Shown piece by piece: positions 1 through 9,258 of a stretch of DNA of 64,000 nucleotides. This DNA comes from Neptunomonas antarctica (lineage in GTDB: Bacteria; Pseudomonadota; Gammaproteobacteria; Pseudomonadales; Balneatricaceae), in the NCBI RefSeq assembly GCF_001305295.1, contig NZ_LJSI01000027.1:1-64000 (forward strand). The letters are read 5' to 3'. The notes below the pieces were generated by a model that ran no database searches, was not told the DNA's origin, and saw only the letters and a program-made list of their open reading frames with translations. The translations under genes and the position numbers were made by a program. Position 1 is the stretch's first letter. Every line of letters starts with the position of its first letter.

Positions 1-550
1 TCTAATTAGCTGCATATTTATTTATAAATTTGCATTATCAATGCGAACTAAAGGCCACACATCAGACCCAACAAAAGTCAGCACTGTAAACAAAGGTTAA
101 AATTTTTTGAGTTTATATTAAGCTTATATTAAGTTTATATTAAGTTTATATTAAGTTTGGACTAGGTTTGGACTAGGTTTGGACTAGGTTTGGATTAAGT
201 TTACATTAAGTAAGTATTTATACAAACGTTATGTATTTAGAGAAAATCCCATATAGACCATTACGCGATAGCAGCACACTCTCTGTTTTAATTTAATGCG
301 GATTTTTAAGCGGGATGTTCTGATTGAATACACCGGACACGCGAATAAGAGACGAATCAGTCAATGAATGATTGGAGCCTCATCATAGAGTGTGGTGTGG
401 TGTCTTGCGGTGGTGCTGGCTTAGTCGTTAACTCGCCCGTAAACGAACAATAGTGCACTCGCAGCTTATGCCAGTATCTAAGCTAGATTAGCCACCTGAT
501 AGCAGCTATCTCGCGAATCGATTGCCGCTGGGCTGGTTTGATACAGCTAT
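1..550. other. Non-coding left flank
   Basis: No convincing gene is visible on either strand in this stretch. It is AT-rich at its left end, contains the 11-bp tandem repeat described separately, and ends at the stop of the carbonic anhydrase gene, which reads toward it. I could not identify a clear intrinsic terminator for the nar/can transcript here. Confidence 0.6.
112..210. repeat. Nine-unit 11-bp tandem repeat
   Basis: Nine head-to-tail 11-bp units fill these 99 bp without gaps. Units 1-4 are versions of TTTATATTAAG, units 5-7 are TTTGGACTAGG, and units 8-9 (TTTGGATTAAG, TTTACATTAAG) look intermediate or reverted. All begin with a T/C-TT triplet and have A or T before the final AG/GG. 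The period is not a multiple of three and no open reading frame uses it, so it is non-coding. Its spacing is close to one helical turn, so sites on every unit would face the same side of DNA. No function is known to me. Confidence 0.9.
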
Positions 551-1177
551 TCACATGTTCATACAGTAAATTGCCGGGATATCATCCAGACTGCTAATAT
601 CAACATTTAACTCTTTGATAATGCCGTCCTCAATACTGTAGATCCAACCATGCACGGTTAATTCATGGCCGCTTTTCCAGGCTCGTTGCACAACTTTACT
701 ATGGCAGATGTTAGTGACTTGTCGCTGAACACTCAACTCACATAAGCGGTCAACCCGCTTATCTTCATCCGTCTCAGCATCCAGTATCTCCCGATATTCA
801 AAACCGATATCTTTTAAATGACGTAACCAGTTATCTATCAGACCCAAATCCTGATGTCCCAATGCTGCTTTAACACCACCGCATCCATAATGACCACACA
901 CGATAATATGTTTTACTTTTAAAACTTCAACGGCGTAGTGTAATACCGACATGCAGTTAAGATCGGTATGCAAAACAAGGTTGGCTATATTACGGTGCAC
1001 AAAGAGTTCGCCCGGCAACATACCCACGATTTCATTCGCGGGTACACGGCTATCGGAGCAGCCTATCCACAGATAGTCTGGTTTCTGTTGTGCTGTGAGT
1101 TCTTTGAAGAAGCCTGGGCGCTTTTCCACCATACGCCGCGCCCATTGCTTATTGTTATCCAGCAGTTCCTGCAACAT
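551..1177 (-). CDS. can: Beta-class carbonic anhydrase
   Basis: Cytoplasmic zinc enzyme interconverting CO2 and bicarbonate. The 208-residue protein carries the full beta-class active site: Cys40, Asp42 and Arg44 in a CSDSR motif, and His96 and Cys99 in HYGC, giving the Cys-His-Cys zinc set plus the Asp/Arg dyad. Length matches the family. It starts only 12 bp after the stop of the prolyl isomerase gene on the same strand, so it is probably the last gene of the narGHJI transcript. A weak GAG ribosome site precedes the ATG. The family call is very secure; its link to nitrate respiration is inferred from position. Confidence 0.95.
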   Translation of the reverse strand: MLQELLDNNKQWARRMVEKRPGFFKELTAQQKPDYLWIGCSDSRVPANEIVGMLPGELFVHRNIANLVLHTDLNCMSVLHYAVEVLKVKHIIVCGHYGCGGVKAALGHQDLGLIDNWLRHLKDIGFEYREILDAETDEDKRVDRLCELSVQRQVTNICHSKVVQRAWKSGHELTVHGWIYSIEDGIIKELNVDISSLDDIPAIYCMNM

Positions 1178-1189
1178 CAGTAATTCTCG

Positions 1190-2011
1190 TTATTGCATCA
1201 AGAGTGAATCAGCGCCTTTAATATCGATGCCTTCGATAGAGGCCTGCCCCGCTAACAACGATAAGTACTGACTAATACTGCGGCGATATACCTGATCTTT
1301 AAGATAAGTCGCGATACGATCGGCCACCATATTGTAAGGTAAAGGATTACCTTCCACGCGTTTATCAAGACGTACGATATGGTATCCGTAACGGCTTTCA
1401 ACCGGATGCAGAGCCAGCCCTTCTTCCATTTTAAAAACCTGACGCTCAAATTCCTGAACGGTTTGTCCTTTATCTAACTGGCCTAATTCGCCATTGACCT
1501 CTTTGGACGGACAATCCGAATACTGTTTAGCCATATCTGCAAAACTATCTGGATTTTTTACTAATGCAGCAATCAGTGTCTCTGCCTGTTGCGCTGCAAA
1601 TTCACGTGCTTCCTGATCTTTTGGGTCGGCCGCCAACAAAATATGACTGGCAGCGATGAGCACAGGCGTTTTGAATTTATCCTGGTTCGCCAGAAAGTAG
1701 CGTTCACAGGCTTCTTCATCAGGTGTGGGTTGCTTTACTTCCTGAACAAGCAAGGTACGAATCAGTGCTTCTTGCTGGTTTTCACCGGTGAGTATTTCTG
1801 CACTTAACTCCAACTCTTTCGCCCGCTGCAACAATAACTCTTTTACCACTAACGCGGAGGCCGCTTTTTGATGCGCCGATTCGATGTTATCGGCAGTGTG
1901 ATATTGCATCTCCTGCAAAATGTCCGCTTCGTCGATAGCTTGACCATTAACGCTAACAGGCACGAAGTCATTAACAATATCTGACACCGTAATTGAGTTG
2001 ATAAGTTCCAT
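1190..2011 (-). CDS. Parvulin-type peptidyl-prolyl isomerase of nar operon
   Basis: A 273-residue protein with an N-terminal helical part (about 25-115) and a C-terminal PpiC/rotamase domain (about 118-216), including the ASHIL strand, the GELG loop and the YGYHIV strand of parvulins. No signal peptide is visible, so it probably acts in the cytoplasm. Related NifM-like isomerases commonly follow narI in pseudomonad nar operons and are thought to help folding of the reductase; that role is inferred here. It has a strong AGGAG site 7 nt before the ATG and lies 54 bp after narI, separated by a terminator-like hairpin. Confidence 0.88.
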   Translation of the reverse strand: MELINSITVSDIVNDFVPVSVNGQAIDEADILQEMQYHTADNIESAHQKAASALVVKELLLQRAKELELSAEILTGENQQEALIRTLLVQEVKQPTPDEEACERYFLANQDKFKTPVLIAASHILLAADPKDQEAREFAAQQAETLIAALVKNPDSFADMAKQYSDCPSKEVNGELGQLDKGQTVQEFERQVFKMEEGLALHPVESRYGYHIVRLDKRVEGNPLPYNMVADRIATYLKDQVYRRSISQYLSLLAGQASIEGIDIKGADSLLMQ

Positions 2012-2026
2012 AAGAGTCTCCTGAAA

Positions 2027-2048
2027 AAGGGGCAGATTGCCGCCCCTT
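2027..2048 (-). terminator. Attenuator-like hairpin between narI and ppi
   Basis: Read on the minus strand, a 7-bp stem (AAGGGGC paired with GCCCCTT) encloses an 8-nt loop and is followed directly by more T residues. It lies in the gap between narI and the prolyl isomerase gene, just before the isomerase ribosome-binding site. It may end part of the narGHJI transcripts and so lower expression of the isomerase and carbonic anhydrase. Confidence 0.55.
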
Positions 2049-2065
2049 AAATCGCTTTATCGTGA

Positions 2066-2740
2066 TTAACGTTGACGTACAATCTGGTAGCTACGCGCTA
2101 AGTACTTAACAGGCGCACTCCATACGTGTACCAAACGCGTGAACGGGAACAACAGGAAAATCGTCATACCCAGAAAGATGTGCAGCTTGTATATAAAGCC
2201 GACATTCACCAGATAATCTGCCGCACCACCATTAAAGGTCACAATGCCCTGCGCCCAGCCGGCCAGTAACAGCATCACGCTACCATCCAGATGCCCAACT
2301 GAAGCAAAGATAGTGAACAACCCAAGGGTTACCTGCATCAGCAGAATCACCAGAATCAGGATATCGGCTGTGGTGCTGGTTGCACGGATACGCGGGTTAA
2401 ACAGACGTCGTTGCAACAACAACGCAGCGCCTATCAAACAAGCGACACCGGCCACACCACCAATCAGGATAGCGATCAGCTGTTTAGTGCCGGCAGACAT
2501 GAAAGGCTCATAAAACGCATGTGGCGTTAACAAGCCTACCAAGTGCCCAAAGAAGATAGCGAGTATACCCACGTGGAATAAGTTGCTCGCCCGACGCATA
2601 CCAGCACTGCTCAGCATCTGACTTGAACCGGTTTTCCAGGTGTATTGCTCCCGGTCATAACGCACCCAGCTTCCGACCAGAAATACTGAGCCGGCAAGGT
2701 AGGGATAGATGCCAAAGAGCAAGTCATTTAAATAAGACAT
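2066..2740 (-). CDS. narI: Respiratory nitrate reductase gamma subunit, cytochrome b
   Basis: Membrane subunit of the NarGHI complex; it takes electrons from quinol through two b hemes and passes them to NarH. The 224-residue protein has five hydrophobic segments. The heme ligands fall at His56, His66, His187 and His205, the numbering established for E. coli NarI. The ATG is preceded by a strong GAGGAG site and lies 19 bp after narJ. It ends the core narGHJI block. Confidence 0.97.
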   Translation of the reverse strand: MSYLNDLLFGIYPYLAGSVFLVGSWVRYDREQYTWKTGSSQMLSSAGMRRASNLFHVGILAIFFGHLVGLLTPHAFYEPFMSAGTKQLIAILIGGVAGVACLIGAALLLQRRLFNPRIRATSTTADILILVILLMQVTLGLFTIFASVGHLDGSVMLLLAGWAQGIVTFNGGAADYLVNVGFIYKLHIFLGMTIFLLFPFTRLVHVWSAPVKYLARSYQIVRQR

Positions 2741-2759
2741 TTTTCTTCTCCTCAGCCCG

Positions 2760-3494
2760 TCAAGAGCTTGATGGTCCGGTGGGTGTGAAATGCTTCACAG
2801 CATCGCTGATATACAACGGCTGCACCTTATCCAGCTCGCGACGACGCTGCGTCACTGCATCGTTACCGCAGTCTTGGGTAGTGGGTTCGGTAAAGCGAAC
2901 CATCTCCTCTTCCCACACTTTATCGAGTGCTTCAGGTGTATCATCAGCCGCTTCGGTAGCCACTTTTGCAGCCAGCTCTTCACGTGCAACTTCAACACCG
3001 GAGATGTCGATCAGCGCGCTACAGAGTACTGAATAAATACTTTCACGCTGCTTCAGACGTGTTTCCAACAGTGCCAGTATGTGACTGATATCTGCCAGCG
3101 ACTGTTTAATTTCCAGCGCCGAACGGGTTGACTGATACTCCAGGAACATCGGGATATAATCCGGCAGTTCTTTCGCATCAATCTGGAAGCCGTTATCTTC
3201 ATAAACCGCCATCAGATCTACCATCGCCTGACCACGATCACGGGATTCACCGTGCACGTGTTCAAACAACAATAATGACAACGAACGGCCGCGATCAAAC
3301 AGACCAACATAGTTGTCCTGAGCATCGAGCAGATCCGTGGTGCATAGCTGATCGATAAACTCGATTAGCGGTGCACGCTGCTCATCAGGCAGCGCTGCAT
3401 CGGCTCTGATCTCTTCGATCAGATCCTTTCGGACCTCGAACAACTCTTCACTGGGATAATCCAGTAACAGTGAAATCACTTTAAGACTACGCAT
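2760..3494 (-). CDS. narJ: Nitrate reductase molybdenum cofactor assembly chaperone
   Basis: Cytoplasmic chaperone that binds apo-NarG during molybdenum cofactor and FeS insertion; it is not part of the mature enzyme. The 244-residue protein has the family's start (MRSLKVISLLLDYPSEEL) and the acidic helical body (LFEHVHGESRDRG, PDYIPMFLEY). I place the start at 3494 rather than at the upstream ATG at 3512, because it begins one nucleotide after the narH stop and has a GGGGAG site at proper distance. The C-terminal part after about residue 180 is low in conservation and Thr/Pro-rich. Confidence 0.95.
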   Translation of the reverse strand: MRSLKVISLLLDYPSEELFEVRKDLIEEIRADAALPDEQRAPLIEFIDQLCTTDLLDAQDNYVGLFDRGRSLSLLLFEHVHGESRDRGQAMVDLMAVYEDNGFQIDAKELPDYIPMFLEYQSTRSALEIKQSLADISHILALLETRLKQRESIYSVLCSALIDISGVEVAREELAAKVATEAADDTPEALDKVWEEEMVRFTEPTTQDCGNDAVTQRRRELDKVQPLYISDAVKHFTPTGPSSS

Positions 3495-3495
3495 C

Positions 3496-5064
3496 TTATC
3501 GCTCCCCATCATTCAGCAGCGCAGGATCAACCTGCTGTACACCACTGATTTTTTTAACCATGGTCACTGTCTGTTTTTTGGCACCGAACATGTTGGTTTC
3601 TTCTTCACCACCACCACAACCGTTACCGAAAGTGAAACCACAACCACCACGTTCAGGGAAAGCATCGTTGGCAAGCTCACGATGACTGGTAGGGATAACA
3701 AAACGGTCTTCGTAGTTAGCAATCGCCAGATACCGGTACATTTCCTTAACCTGTGTTTCTGTCAGGCCGACATCTTCCAACACTTCCAGGTTGATTTTGC
3801 CTTCCACCTGCTCGTCACGTTTGTAAGCACGCATCGCTAACAGACGTTTCAGTGCTAATCGCACCGGTTTTTCATCACCGGCAGTCAACAGGTTAGCCAG
3901 ATACTTAACCGGAATACGCAGTGAGTCCACATCCGGAATCGCACCATTCATACCAATGGAACCTGCATCTGCTGCGGATTGAATCGGGCTTAGGGGTGGC
4001 ACATACCAAACCATCGGCAGTGTGCGGTATTCAGGGTGCAGTGGCAGTGCCAGCTTCCACTCTACCGCCATTTTGTAGACGGGCGATCTTTGAGCGGCGG
4101 TAATCACGTTGTCTGTTACACCATCCAGTTTTGCCTGAGCAATCACTTTCGGGTCAAACGGATCCAGGAAGATCTCCAGTTGTTTTTCGTACAGATCCTG
4201 TTCGCTACCACTGGCAGCCACTTCTTCAATACGGTCCGCGTCATACAGCAACACGCCAAGGTAACGGATACGGCCTACGCACGTTTCTGAGCAGACAGTC
4301 GGCATACCGGATTCGATACGCGGGTAACAGAAAATACACTTCTCTGATTTACCGCTTTTCCAGTTGTAGTAGATTTTTTTGTATGGGCAGCCGCTGACAC
4401 ACATACGCCAGCCGCGACACTTATCCTGGTCGATCAGGACGATACCGTCTTCTTCACGTTTGTAGATCGCACCACTTGGGCACGATGCGACACACGCTGG
4501 ATTCAAACAGTGCTCACACAAACGTGGCAAGTACATCATGAAGGTGTTTTCGAACTGGCCATAGATCTCCTTCTGTACATTGTCGAAGTTTTTATCTTTC
4601 GAGCGTTTAGAGAATTCTGTACCCAGAATCTCTTCCCAGTTTGGGCCCCACTCGATTTTCTTCATTCGTTGACCCGTGATCAATGAACGCGGACGCGCTA
4701 CCGGCTGATGCTTACCTTCCGGTGCGTTGTGCAGGTGTTGGTAATCAAAATCAAACGGCTCATAGTAATCGTCGATCTCCGGCAGATCCGGATTGGCGAA
4801 AATATTTGCCAGTATCCGCCATTTACCACCGATGCGCGGTTCAATGCTGCCGTCTACTTTACGTACCCAGCCGCCTTTCCATTTTTCCTGATTTTCCCAC
4901 TCTTTTGGGTAGCCTATGCCAGGCTTGGTTTCAACATTGTTGAACCAGGCATATTCAGTCCCTTCACGTGAGGTCCAAACGTTTTTACAGGTAATTGAAC
5001 AGGTGTGACAACCGATACATTTATCGAGGTTCAGCACCATACCTACTTGGGAGCGGATTTTCAT
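3496..5064 (-). CDS. narH: Respiratory nitrate reductase beta subunit, iron-sulfur
   Basis: Electron-transfer subunit of NarGHI carrying three [4Fe-4S] and one [3Fe-4S] cluster. In the 522-residue protein the first cysteine group is C16, C19, C22, C26, and later groups include CEHCLNPAC and the CRGWRMC motif, where Trp replaces a cysteine as in the [3Fe-4S] site of known NarH. The start at 5064 overlaps the narG stop as ATGA and has an AGGAGG site; a longer in-frame extension to 5109 lies inside narG and is not supported. A Gly/Cys-rich patch lies near the C-terminus (GGCGFTFGNGCGGG). Confidence 0.97.
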   Translation of the reverse strand: MKIRSQVGMVLNLDKCIGCHTCSITCKNVWTSREGTEYAWFNNVETKPGIGYPKEWENQEKWKGGWVRKVDGSIEPRIGGKWRILANIFANPDLPEIDDYYEPFDFDYQHLHNAPEGKHQPVARPRSLITGQRMKKIEWGPNWEEILGTEFSKRSKDKNFDNVQKEIYGQFENTFMMYLPRLCEHCLNPACVASCPSGAIYKREEDGIVLIDQDKCRGWRMCVSGCPYKKIYYNWKSGKSEKCIFCYPRIESGMPTVCSETCVGRIRYLGVLLYDADRIEEVAASGSEQDLYEKQLEIFLDPFDPKVIAQAKLDGVTDNVITAAQRSPVYKMAVEWKLALPLHPEYRTLPMVWYVPPLSPIQSAADAGSIGMNGAIPDVDSLRIPVKYLANLLTAGDEKPVRLALKRLLAMRAYKRDEQVEGKINLEVLEDVGLTETQVKEMYRYLAIANYEDRFVIPTSHRELANDAFPERGGCGFTFGNGCGGGEEETNMFGAKKQTVTMVKKISGVQQVDPALLNDGER

Positions 5065-8000
5065 TTCGCTGCCTCCTGAGTGTAATCGTTGTCTTCGCCA
5101 TCCAACCAATCGATGTTTTTCATTTTACGAACAATGACAAACTCATCACGGTTAGAACCTACAGTGCCGTAATAGTTAAACCCATAAGACTGCTGTGCAT
5201 AACCACCAATCATGTGAGTTGGTTTAGGGCACACTCGGGTACACGAATTATGAATACCGCCTCGTGTCCCGGTGGTTTCTGCACCCGGTACGTTGACGAT
5301 ACGTTCCTGAGCGTGATACATCATCGTCATACCATCAGGTACACGCTGCGATACCACAACTCGACAAGCGATCGCCCCATTGGCGTTAAACACTTCGACC
5401 CAATCGTTATCTTCGATACCGGTTGTTGTCGCATCGCCTTCACTCATCCAGATGATCGGACCACCACGCGACAGCGTCAGCATCAGCAGGTTGTCTGAAT
5501 AGGTTGAATGGATACCCCATTTCTGATGTGGCGTAATAAAGTTCAGCGCAATCTCAGGGTTACCGTTTGGTTTTTTATTCATCAACGGCGCAACGGATTT
5601 GGTGTTGATCGGCGGACGATAGGAGACAAAGCCCTCACCGAAGTCGCGCATCCACTCATGATCCTGATAGAACTGCTGACGGCCGGTCACGGTACGCCAT
5701 GGGATTAATTCATGTACGTTGGTGTAACACGCATTATAAGACACGTGCTCATCTTCCAGACCTGACCAGGTGGGTGAGGAAATAATCTTACGTGGCTGCG
5801 CCTGTACATCACGGAAGCGGATTTTTTCATCGGCTTTCGGACGTGCCAGATGCGTATGCTCAAGACCTGTAATTTCACCCAACGCCGCCCAGGCTTTTAT
5901 CGCTACCTGTCCATTGGTTTCAGGTGCCAGACTCAGAATCATCTCGCAGGCATCAATTGCTGTATCCAGTTTCGCACGGCCTTTATGAATACCTTCTTCG
6001 GTATGCGTCCAGTTAAGCTCTTTGAGGAATTTAACTTCGTCTTTAGTATCCCAGCCAATCCCTTTACCCCCATTACCGGCAGATTCCAGCAAAGGACCAA
6101 TTGAACTAAAGCGTCGGTAAGTATTGGGATAGTCACGCTCAACCACCACCAGATTTGGCATGGAGATGCCCGGAACCGGATCACATTCACCTTTTTTCCA
6201 ATCCATAACACCCAGTGGCTGAGCCAGCTCACCCGGAGAGTCATGCTGCATTGGAATGGTCACCAGATCTTGCTCGACGCCAAGATGCCCTACACAGACT
6301 TCTGAGAATTTTTCAGCGATGCCTTTATAGATATCCCAGTCAGAACGCGCTTCCCATGCAGGATCAGTGGCGGCAGACAAGGGATGAATAAACGGATGCA
6401 TATCCGATGTATTCAGATCGTCTTTCTCGTACCAGGTGGCGGTTGGCAGTACGATATCGGAGTACAGACAGGTAGTGGACATGCGAAAGTCCAGTGTTAC
6501 CAGCAGGTCAACTTTACCTTCTGCGCCTTTATCGTGCCAAACCACGTCTTCTGGTTTTTTAATGCCGTCTTCACCCAGATCTTTGTTCATCAGACCATGA
6601 TTGGTACCCAATAGGTACTTCAGCAAGTATTCGTGACCTTTACCAGATGAACCCAGTAAGTTAGAGCGCCAGATAAACATGTTACGCGGAAAGTTTTTCG
6701 GATTATCCGGGTCTTCACAAGCAAAGTTCATCGCGCCGGATTTCAACTGATCAACGGTGTATTCCTGCGCCGTTTTACCCGCAGCCTCAGCTGCTTTGGT
6801 AATGTGCAGCGGGTTACAATCCAACTGTGGAGCGGAAGGCAACCAGCCCATACGTTCGGCACGCACGTTATAGTCAATCAGACTACCGGTCCATTTAGAT
6901 TTATCAGCCAATGGCGACAGAATCTCAGTCACATCCAGCTTCTCATAGCGCCACTGACTTGAGTGGTTATAGAAGAAAGAGGTACCGTTCATGTGGCGTG
7001 GCGGACGCTGCCAATCCAGACCGAAAGCCAGAGGAGTCCAACCTGTCTGAGGGCGCAGTTTTTCCTGACCCACATAATGAGCCCAACCACCACCCGACTG
7101 ACCGACGCAACCACACATGATCAGCATGTTCATCAGGCCGCGGTAGTTCATGTCCATGTGATACCAGTGATTCATACCGGCACCCACGATGATCATGGAA
7201 CGACCTTTGGTCTTATTCGCTGTATCTGCAAATTCACGGGCAATCTGAATCGCTACTTTACGATCCACACCGGTGATCTGCTCCTGCCATGCAGGGGTAT
7301 AAGGCGCGTTATCATCGTAGCTGGTCGCTACAAAATCACCGCCCAGACCACGGTCGATACCGTAGTTAGCCATCATCAGATCATAAACGGTGACCAACAG
7401 GGACTCAGAACCATCCGCCAATTTGACGCGCTTGGCCGGCAGGTTGTGATGGATGATGTCAGTAAAGGTATTGTGTGTGAAATATTCGTTTTCAACACCA
7501 CCAAAGTACGGGAAGCCAACAGACGCGATCTCATCATGGCTATCCAACAAGCTCATTTTAAGCGTAGTTGAACGGCCTTCAAGACCTTCTTTCTGCTCGA
7601 TGTTCCACTTGCCCTTCTCGCCCCAGCGAAAGCCGATAGAGCCGTTAGGTACAACATAGCTATCGGTTGCTTCATCGTAAGCGACGGTTTTCCACTTAGG
7701 ATTATTATCCTGACCCATGTTGCCATCAAAATCGGATGCACGGATAAAGCGACCGGCGGCATAAGAGCCATCTTCGCGCTGATCCAGCTGCACCAGAAAT
7801 GGCATATCCGTATAGTCACGGCAGTATTCAGTAAAGTAGGCGCTTGGGTTATCAACGTGGAACTCTTTCAGGATGACATGCCCGAAAGCCATCGCCAGTG
7901 CCGCATCGGTACCCTGTTTAGGGCTCAGCCACTGGTCACACAACTTAGCAACTTCAGCATAATCCGGTGTAATGGATACCGTTTTGGTACCTTTATAGCG

Positions 8001-8810
8001 TACTTCCGTAAAGAAGTGAGCATCCGGTGTACGTGTCTGTGGAACGTTAGAACCCCAGGCGATGATGTAGTTGGAGTTGTACCAGTCAGCTGATTCAGGA
8101 ACGTCTGTCTGCTCACCCCAGGTCATCGGAGATGCGGGCGGCAAATCGCAGTACCAGTCATAGAAGCTCAGACACACACCACCAATCAAAGACAGGTAAC
8201 GCGCACCGGCAGCATAGGACACCATTGACATGGCCGGGATTGGTGAGAATCCGATAACGCGGTCAGGGCCGTATTCTTTAATGGTGTAGGTATTAGCCGC
8301 CGCGATGATTTCGTTTACTTCATCCCAGGTAGAGCGTACAAAACCACCCTGTCCACGCATCGATTTATATGATGTTGCTTTGGCAGAATCTTCAACAATC
8401 GATGCCCAGGCATCGACCGGATCTTTAGTGGTACGGGCTTCACGCCATAGCTTGATTAAGCGCTTACGTACGGTTGGATACTTAAGACGGTTAGCACTGT
8501 AGATATACCATGAATAACTCGCACCACGAGGACAACCACGTGGTTCATGGTTTGGCAGATCAGGACGGGTACGCGGGTAATCTGTTTGCTGGGTTTCCCA
8601 GGTAATCAGACCGTTTTTAACATAAATTTTCCAGCTGCAAGAACCGGTACAGTTAACCCCGTGTGTTGAACGGACAATCTTGTCATGCTGCCAGCGCTGA
8701 CGATATCCATCTTCCCATTCACGGCTCTCTTTGACAGTTTCCCCATGCCCATTAGCAAAGGTACTCTGCTTTTTCTTTAGAAATCTTAGTCGATCGAGCA
8801 AATGACTCAT
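5061..8810 (-). CDS. narG: Respiratory nitrate reductase alpha subunit, molybdoenzyme
   Basis: Catalytic subunit reducing nitrate to nitrite at the cytoplasmic face of the membrane with a bis-MGD molybdenum cofactor. The 1249-residue protein matches the usual NarG size. It keeps the FS0 cluster ligands His50, Cys54, Cys58 and Cys93 and the conserved FYDWYCDLPPASP segment that carries the molybdenum-ligating Asp. The N-terminus (MSHLLDRLRFLKKKQ) resembles the vestigial Tat-like leader of E. coli NarG. The ATG at 8810 has an AGGAGAG site; the longer frame to 8855 is not needed. First gene of narGHJI-ppi-can, behind its own FNR/NarL promoter. Confidence 0.98.
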   Translation of the reverse strand: MSHLLDRLRFLKKKQSTFANGHGETVKESREWEDGYRQRWQHDKIVRSTHGVNCTGSCSWKIYVKNGLITWETQQTDYPRTRPDLPNHEPRGCPRGASYSWYIYSANRLKYPTVRKRLIKLWREARTTKDPVDAWASIVEDSAKATSYKSMRGQGGFVRSTWDEVNEIIAAANTYTIKEYGPDRVIGFSPIPAMSMVSYAAGARYLSLIGGVCLSFYDWYCDLPPASPMTWGEQTDVPESADWYNSNYIIAWGSNVPQTRTPDAHFFTEVRYKGTKTVSITPDYAEVAKLCDQWLSPKQGTDAALAMAFGHVILKEFHVDNPSAYFTEYCRDYTDMPFLVQLDQREDGSYAAGRFIRASDFDGNMGQDNNPKWKTVAYDEATDSYVVPNGSIGFRWGEKGKWNIEQKEGLEGRSTTLKMSLLDSHDEIASVGFPYFGGVENEYFTHNTFTDIIHHNLPAKRVKLADGSESLLVTVYDLMMANYGIDRGLGGDFVATSYDDNAPYTPAWQEQITGVDRKVAIQIAREFADTANKTKGRSMIIVGAGMNHWYHMDMNYRGLMNMLIMCGCVGQSGGGWAHYVGQEKLRPQTGWTPLAFGLDWQRPPRHMNGTSFFYNHSSQWRYEKLDVTEILSPLADKSKWTGSLIDYNVRAERMGWLPSAPQLDCNPLHITKAAEAAGKTAQEYTVDQLKSGAMNFACEDPDNPKNFPRNMFIWRSNLLGSSGKGHEYLLKYLLGTNHGLMNKDLGEDGIKKPEDVVWHDKGAEGKVDLLVTLDFRMSTTCLYSDIVLPTATWYEKDDLNTSDMHPFIHPLSAATDPAWEARSDWDIYKGIAEKFSEVCVGHLGVEQDLVTIPMQHDSPGELAQPLGVMDWKKGECDPVPGISMPNLVVVERDYPNTYRRFSSIGPLLESAGNGGKGIGWDTKDEVKFLKELNWTHTEEGIHKGRAKLDTAIDACEMILSLAPETNGQVAIKAWAALGEITGLEHTHLARPKADEKIRFRDVQAQPRKIISSPTWSGLEDEHVSYNACYTNVHELIPWRTVTGRQQFYQDHEWMRDFGEGFVSYRPPINTKSVAPLMNKKPNGNPEIALNFITPHQKWGIHSTYSDNLLMLTLSRGGPIIWMSEGDATTTGIEDNDWVEVFNANGAIACRVVVSQRVPDGMTMMYHAQERIVNVPGAETTGTRGGIHNSCTRVCPKPTHMIGGYAQQSYGFNYYGTVGSNRDEFVIVRKMKNIDWLDGEDNDYTQEAAK

Positions 8811-8976
8811 TTTATTCTCTCCTGAAACCGCTAGGTCAGGACGGGGCATAAACAACCCCGAGCCGTTTTATTAATGTGCCGCACATGATGACGTCTGCAG
8901 CACATACCGATTTATCCGGTCATAAGGCAGTTAAACCATCCCTGTAAAACACGCCCTATTGCTTACTGTTAAGCTC

Positions 8977-9019
8977 ACCATACCCGCTTTCATAACGGGA
9001 GCTTGTTGACTCAGATCAA
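8977..9019 (-). promoter_or_regulatory. FNR-dependent narG promoter
   Basis: On the minus strand, TTGATCTGAGTCAA (9006-9019) matches the FNR/Anr consensus TTGAT-N4-ATCAA at 9 of 10 positions. A TATGGT -10 element (8977-8982) follows after 23 bp, the spacing of class II FNR promoters with the box near -41.5. The predicted start is near 8971, leaving a leader of about 160 nt. The rest of the 8811-9258 gap holds the NarL site and the narK2 terminator but no gene. Confidence 0.8.
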
Positions 9020-9056
9020 CACTCAGAATGAGCAAAAAACATAGACAAGCCCCAAA

Positions 9057-9072
9057 TACCTCTTTGGTGATA
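9057..9072. promoter_or_regulatory. Putative NarL 7-2-7 site upstream of narG
   Basis: TACCTCT fits the NarL heptamer TACYNMT exactly; after two bases the inverted partner GGTGATA matches at 5 of 7 positions. The centre lies 52 bp upstream of the FNR box centre, about -93.5 from the predicted narG start, comparable with the NarL activation site near -89 at E. coli narG. Confidence 0.6.
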
Positions 9073-9200
9073 TAGTTAAAAATCAACATAATTATTTGTT
9101 TTTAAAAGACAAATTATTGAAATAATAAATATCTAAGCTATACAACAGACAACACCGTGTTTTTGTAGGTAGTCCGTTAGAATCTTAAAAAATGGATAAA

Positions 9201-9224
9201 AAAAGAGCCCGTTCGGGCTCTTTT
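9201..9224. terminator. Bidirectional intrinsic terminator after narK2
   Basis: A perfect 11-bp inverted repeat (AAAAGAGCCCG, loop TT, CGGGCTCTTTT) with A and T tracts built into the stem, so it can act on either strand. It lies 35 bp after the narK2 stop and separates the narK1K2 transcript from the narG promoter. Confidence 0.9.
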
Positions 9225-9258
9225 CAAAAGATGACTATTAATACTTATTGCCTATCGA

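Noticed and set aside
968-1183. Plus-strand open frame of 71 codons over the carbonic anhydrase gene
   Set aside because: It lies wholly opposite a strongly conserved gene, has no family resemblance and no good ribosome site; it is a shadow frame.
4995-5498. Long plus-strand frame of 167 codons opposite narG/narH
   Set aside because: It is antisense to conserved nitrate reductase sequence, and its composition follows the complementary codons; no domain is recognisable.
6963-7571. 202-codon plus-strand frame inside narG
   Set aside because: Same reason: antisense to a well conserved molybdoenzyme; a product is unlikely.
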